The translations under genes and the position numbers were made by a program. 18,516 nucleotides of DNA, taken from the NCBI GenBank assembly GCA_021414045.1, contig JAIOPF010000314.1, positions 1 to 18,516 on the forward strand, given 5' to 3'. Every line of letters begins with the position of its first letter. The stretch's first letter is position 1. The stretch is from Deltaproteobacteria bacterium. GTDB taxonomy: Bacteria > UBA10199 > DSSB01. Of the stretch, positions 14,678 to 18,516 are shown piece by piece. The notes under the pieces are model-generated. The model was not told where the DNA came from, made no database searches, and saw nothing but the letters and a program-made list of their open reading frames with translations.

Positions 14678-15505
14678 TTGGCCGCTGAAGAAACCCCTCC
14701 GCATAAGTGGGACTTGATCGCCAAGGCCGCCACGGCCATCGGCGCCCTCTTGGCGGGAGTCGCCATTCCCATCGTCATCAATTACAACCAAGAGAAGAAC
14801 CGCGAGACCCAGCTCTACGTCCAGATCATGACCCAGCGAGAACAATCGGACAGCACCTTGAGGTCGCAGATGTTCAACGCGCTGATCGGCAGCTACTTCG
14901 GCGACGACATCCTCAAGGACCCGGAAAAGCAGATGATGTACCTGCATTTGCTTTCCCTCAACTTTCAGGAATTCTTCGACGCGCGCCCACTCTTCGAAGA
15001 TCTCAACCGCCGTGTGAACCCCGAGCAAAAGGCGAGGCTCTTGGCCATTGCCAAAGATGCGGCGGATCGGCAAGTCAACCTGCTCACCAAGCCGGACAAT
15101 GAGCCCACCGAACTGCAGCTCTGCGTCGAATCGAAGGACGACTGCAAGAACATGACGACCTTCAGCCTGAAGGGCAAAGACGGCGTCTATCCCTTCGCGG
15201 TTCGACTCCAGGAAGTCACCCCTTCCGAGATTCGAGTGAGGGTCAGCTCGGCGAGTGAAAAATTCAACTTCAAGACCATCGAATTCACCGTGTCCTACTT
15301 CGACACCCCGTTCATGAACAACACCAAGCTGATGGATGGAAGCCGCTTCTCCTTCGTACTGGAAAACGCGGACGCGGACAGAAAAATCGCCTCGATCGAG
15401 GTGGTGGCATTCCCCGAGGAATACATGAACCTGCGCGATCGCCCCTATTTCGACGAAATGCTCTCTCGTCTCGGGTCGAAGGGCGACATCGGCAAGGGAA
15501 AATAG
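14678..15505 (+). CDS. Membrane-anchored protein of unknown function
   Basis: This 275-residue protein starts with TTG at 14678, with GGAG six bases upstream and only three bases after the previous stop. One membrane helix (about residues 16-35, AATAIGALLAGVAIPIVI) is followed by a charged, coiled-coil-like helix containing TQREQSDSTLRSQMFNALI. A helical domain with LHLLSLNFQEFFDARPLF comes next, then a C-terminal beta-rich domain (about residues 145-250). I recall similar single-helix proteins with the REQ-x4-LR-x-MF pattern in proteobacteria, all uncharacterised. The C-terminal domain has two Cys close together (LCVESKDDC), hinting at a disulfide and therefore an extracytoplasmic side. It ends 17 bases before the stop of the convergent kinase-TPR gene. 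Confidence 0.78.
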   Translation: MAAEETPPHKWDLIAKAATAIGALLAGVAIPIVINYNQEKNRETQLYVQIMTQREQSDSTLRSQMFNALIGSYFGDDILKDPEKQMMYLHLLSLNFQEFFDARPLFEDLNRRVNPEQKARLLAIAKDAADRQVNLLTKPDNEPTELQLCVESKDDCKNMTTFSLKGKDGVYPFAVRLQEVTPSEIRVRVSSASEKFNFKTIEFTVSYFDTPFMNNTKLMDGSRFSFVLENADADRKIASIEVVAFPEEYMNLRDRPYFDEMLSRLGSKGDIGKGK

Positions 15506-15522
15506 ATCAACTCTCTCTCATT

Positions 15523-17040
15523 TCACCCGAACCCCAATTTGGCGAAAAATCCGCCCTTGTTGGGCGATCTCGCCGCTTCCCGCTGTTCGTAAAGCTTCTT
15601 GCGCCCCCCCAGGTTGCGGTAGCGGCCTTGGTATTCCTCTGGCAGCACCGCGCAAATCTCCTGCACGATTTTCCACCCCTTGTCGAACAGGCCCAAGGCC
15701 TCGTCCTTTTTCTTCCGCTTCAGGCAAGATTGGGCCCAGCCCTGGTAAACTTCCCAGAGAAGCTCTCGATAATGAATTTTCAGGCATTCCGCCTCCAACT
15801 CGGCGTAAAGGGGGGAGGGATCGGGAACGGTGGACACCTTCGCTTGAAGCAAACGCAAGCGGGTCCCGAATTCATGGTCCTTGCCTTGGTATTTCACCTT
15901 CTCGAGGTGGGCGCGGCATTTGTCGATTTTTCCCTGATCATAGGCGATTTCCGCCAGCCCGTAATGAGCCCAGGACCGAAGTTCGTCGTCCTCCTCCTTG
16001 GCCGCCTGGCCCTCCACTTTAATGAAAAATTCCTCCGATCCCTGGAAACTTCCGAAATCCCTCTCCCAATAGGCTCGCAATAAATGAAACCATCCCACCA
16101 GGAGGCCCTCGGAAAGCTCCTGACTGATATTTAGGCCTTCATCAATGCACTCCCTGGCGAACTCCCCCATCCCCAGCATGAGATAAACCGTGCTCTGCCT
16201 TAGCAGGTTATGCGCGACATCCCGTCGGTTTCCGAACCTTCTTTGGTAGGACACCACTTTCTGCAAAATCGACAGTCCCTCGGCGTAACGATTTTCCTTG
16301 AGCAAGGCGGTGAGCAGGTTGCCCATGGCCGAGAACAAGGCGTTCAAGGCGCCGGAATCCTCGGCAAGATGGACGGCCTGCTTTAAATACAGAATCGTTT
16401 CCTCGTAGCGCGAGGCGCGAATGCAGGAAAATCCGAGGCCGTTGAGCAAGGAGATCCGCTCCGCGACCTTTTCCGGAGCCAGGGTCGCCAGTTTTTCGGT
16501 GAAAAACCCGATGGCCTCGTCGTGTTGCCCGATCAAGGAGAGGGACAGGCCGAGGTTGTTGTTGTTGACCTTCGCGCGATCTTCCGGGCACAGCTTCGCC
16601 TCCCACCCCAGGGTCTTTCGAAACCTCGCGACCGCGGCTTCCGCCTCGCCCTCGTGAAGCTCGATGTTTCCCAAGGCGTTCTCGATCAGGATGCACTGAA
16701 GATTTTCGGCGGCGGGAATTTTTTGTAGGGCCTCTTGATAGCTCGCACGGGCCTCCTGATAACGCGTCATCCGATAATAAAACCAACCCACGGTTTCATC
16801 ACGCTCCCAAGAAGGATATTTCTCCAATTTTTTTGGATAGGCCTCGGCCTCCTTATAGTTTCCCGAAAGGACCAATAGCCGAAAGGCCTTGAGAGTCAGG
16901 TTTTGCCAATCGTCCGATCCTTCCTCGAGAAGATCCGCGGCTTTCTTGATGCAGTCGCAGGCCGTCGCGATTTTGCCTTCGCCCTCCAATCCGGTTCCAG
17001 CCTGACGGTAATAGGCCACCGCTTGGGAATTGAATGATAA
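15523..17040 (-). pseudogene. TPR-repeat C-terminal part of a frameshifted kinase-ATPase-TPR gene
   Basis: From about 17040 down to the stop at 15523 this frame encodes roughly 500 residues of helical TPR-like repeats. Repeat-like segments include GNYKEAEAYPKKLEKYP, TRYQEARASYQEALQKIP, GQHDEAIGFFTEKLATL, SRYEETILYLKQAVHLAED, NRYAEGLSILQKVVSYQRR and GKIDKCRAHLEKVKYQ. The frame is formally open up to 17220, but the residues from 17220 to about 17040 are an out-of-frame shadow of the ATPase gene. The true protein sense begins at about QAVAYYRQAG, which continues the ELAYH motif ending the other frame. A GTG at 17019-17017 could in principle start a separate protein, but has no clear ribosome site. 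TPR domains in such kinases bind partners. Not all repeats fit the consensus exactly. Confidence 0.75.
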
Positions 17041-18516
17041 GCCAGCTCCTGCAGTTGAATGCCCGGAAGTTTCGCGAACCCCCGGGTGATCTTTTGATGC
17101 AAGAGACGCCGCCTCTCGGGCTCGAGGCAACCGATCAAATCCAAGGCCAAGGCCTGGCTGGAGACGTGGTAAATCGGCTCTCCATAGGGATTTCCGCTCA
17201 GCAAGCCCAATTTCAGGCAATTTTCGGCCAGCTGCGCGAAACCGGCGGATTCGATCTCGAGGATTTGACGGAGCTCCGGTTCCGAGGCCGAGCGAAACAG
17301 GAGAGCCAGGATCAAAAGAAGCTCTTCCTCCTCGGGCTTCAAGCGTTTGATTTTTTCCTCGTAGAGCAGGTGAATTTTTTCGGGACGCAATAGGTTTTCC
17401 AGGCTCTCGCCGCGAAAAAAATGGGGCGCGAGAAACCGCAACCCCTCCACTATGAGCAGGGGAAGGCCTCCAGAATACCGGAACAGGATATCCGCCAAGT
17501 TCTCGACGGGGATGCTTTCTCCCAAGACCAGCTTGAGATAGTGCAAAACTCCCTTGGAACTCAGGTGAGGCAGGCGAATGCTTTCGGGGAACTCCTCTTC
17601 GGTGGCCACCAGGACGAAGAGAGGCGCCGCCTGGCCCGTCTCGCGCAACTTTCGGGTATGGCCCTCCAAAGCAAGCACGAGACCGCGCAGGTCATTGTCC
17701 GCCTTATGAAAATTGTCGATGAGCAGGCAAATAGGGGCCTGCTTCGCCGCCTCCAAGATGGCATCCATTCGCAGACGGGTCTGCCAATCAAGATCCAATC
17801 GATCGCCCGAACTCGCCGGCAGATTCAACCACTGCTCCAGCTTGGGCCAGGACGGAATATTCCAATCGCAGTTGATTTGCAAAAAGCGAATTTCCTTCAC
17901 CTGGATGACGTGGCGAATTTCCTCCACCACCCGGCTCTTTCCGATCCCCGCCTCTCCCGAAATGAAAGCGACGGAGGAAAGCGCCTCTGGTTCCGAGGTG
18001 AAAAGAACCTTTTCCATATGATCCTGCAGGGGTCGCAAAACCTCCTCGCGGCGCTCCACGACCGGTCCCTCAATGGGAATTTGGGCCTGGAGTTCCTCCT
18101 CTTCCTGGCGATACCTGCCACCCGTCGCCAAGTTGATGAAGTTCAGGACCACACGGCTGTTGGAGAAACGATCCGACGGATTCTTCGCAAGGAGTTTTTC
18201 GGTGATCTCACGGAGGTAGCCCGGAATTTCAAGCCCCTTCCAAACGCTCGGTGGGATACTGCCCGAGCGATGCCACTCGATCACGTCTTCCTGATCGTAG
18301 GCGTTAAAGGGCAACCGATGGGTGAGACAGAATAAGGCCATCATCCCCAAGGAATAAAGATCCACCCGATGGTCCAATTTCCCGTTTCTCGCCAGAACCT
18401 CCGGCGCGATGAAGGCGAGGGTACCCCCAAATTGTTGGGGAAGCGCCTTTAGCCTGACCGCCACGCCGAAATCCACGATCTTGACGTTTGGATGACCGTC
18501 CTGGTCCTCGACCAAA
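16896..18516 (-). CDS. Ser/Thr protein kinase C-lobe plus AAA-type ATPase, 5' end outside the window
   Basis: This is the N-terminal side of a kinase-ATPase-TPR signalling protein and is open through the right window edge. The first visible residues are LVEDQDGHPNVKIVDFG, so the catalytic HRD loop lies just outside. The DFG motif, the IAPEVL motif and DLYSLGMMAL of an active-type Ser/Thr kinase follow. After a linker comes an ATPase domain with Walker A GEAGIGKS (17935-17961 region) and Walker B ICLLIDNF (near 17710-17735), then a helical region ending ELAYH. From about 17030 to the stop at 16896 the frame gives an unlikely Arg/Lys-rich tail, because the real sense continues in another frame. 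This PknK/AAA_16-like layout is common in myxobacteria-like genomes. It would sense a signal and phosphorylate cytoplasmic targets. Confidence 0.85.
   Translation of the reverse strand, partial: LVEDQDGHPNVKIVDFGVAVRLKALPQQFGGTLAFIAPEVLARNGKLDHRVDLYSLGMMALFCLTHRLPFNAYDQEDVIEWHRSGSIPPSVWKGLEIPGYLREITEKLLAKNPSDRFSNSRVVLNFINLATGGRYRQEEEELQAQIPIEGPVVERREEVLRPLQDHMEKVLFTSEPEALSSVAFISGEAGIGKSRVVEEIRHVIQVKEIRFLQINCDWNIPSWPKLEQWLNLPASSGDRLDLDWQTRLRMDAILEAAKQAPICLLIDNFHKADNDLRGLVLALEGHTRKLRETGQAAPLFVLVATEEEFPESIRLPHLSSKGVLHYLKLVLGESIPVENLADILFRYSGGLPLLIVEGLRFLAPHFFRGESLENLLRPEKIHLLYEEKIKRLKPEEEELLLILALLFRSASEPELRQILEIESAGFAQLAENCLKLGLLSGNPYGEPIYHVSSQALALDLIGCLEPERRRLLHQKITRGFAKLPGIQLQELAYHSIPKRWPITVRLEPDWRAKAKSRRPATASRKPRIFSRKDRTIGKT

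Noticed and set aside
16896..17220. Two separate overlapping genes instead of one frameshifted gene.
   Set aside because: The overlapping ends of both frames read as shadow sequence and the TPR frame lacks a convincing start, so one broken gene explains it better.
1..18516. A CRISPR array, mobile element, prophage or defence island.
   Set aside because: No regularly spaced direct repeats, transposase, integrase, terminal repeats, tRNA or restriction-type genes were seen.

Overview
The window looks like ordinary chromosome from a Gram-negative, moderately GC-rich bacterium. The gene types suggest a deltaproteobacterium-like lineage (Myxococcota, Bdellovibrionota or a related uncultured group). 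These are a Ser/Thr kinase fused to an AAA-type ATPase and TPR repeats, many small lipoprotein or signal-peptide proteins, outer-membrane barrels and an animal-type haem peroxidase. TTG starts are used twice. No tRNA, rRNA, CRISPR array, integrase or insertion sequence was found. The taxonomic guess is inference from gene types only.

Layout, left to right. (1) 1-2871, plus strand: the 3' part of an uncharacterised protein, a small exported Cys/Gly-rich protein, a strong GC-rich hairpin, and an exported haem peroxidase of the animal (myeloperoxidase/peroxidasin) superfamily, closed by a 13-bp-stem terminator. (2) 3028-7126: a tight operon of a DUF3604 PHP-like metal-dependent protein, a membrane-anchored parvulin-type prolyl isomerase and a HupE/UreJ-like membrane protein. 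(3) 7328-8738: a small exported protein, a DUF4239 (bestrophin-like) membrane protein and an ABM-fold monooxygenase-like protein. (4) 8739-9130: a gap without an intact gene, holding a decayed collagen-like Gly-X-Y tract on the minus strand. (5) 9131-10798: a lipoprotein alpha/beta-hydrolase and an outer-membrane barrel of the family often labelled neuromedin U or transporter. (6) 10823-12782, minus strand: an exported staphylococcal-nuclease-fold protein whose catalytic residues are replaced, and a DUF2254 membrane protein. (7) 12981-13902: an apparently 5'-eroded outer-membrane barrel, convergent with a glyoxalase/VOC protein. (8) 14073-15505: GlpE rhodanese, a small exported beta-sandwich protein and a membrane-anchored protein of unknown function, in one operon. 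(9) 15523 to the right edge, minus strand: a large kinase-ATPase-TPR signalling protein that is split by a frameshift near 17030 and runs off the window.

Much of the content is envelope-directed. The best candidates for a second look are the split kinase-ATPase-TPR gene, the collagen-like relic, the DUF3604/isomerase/HupE operon, the nuclease-fold protein without catalytic residues, and the structured leader in front of the peroxidase. I did not find a clear new defence or mobile system.
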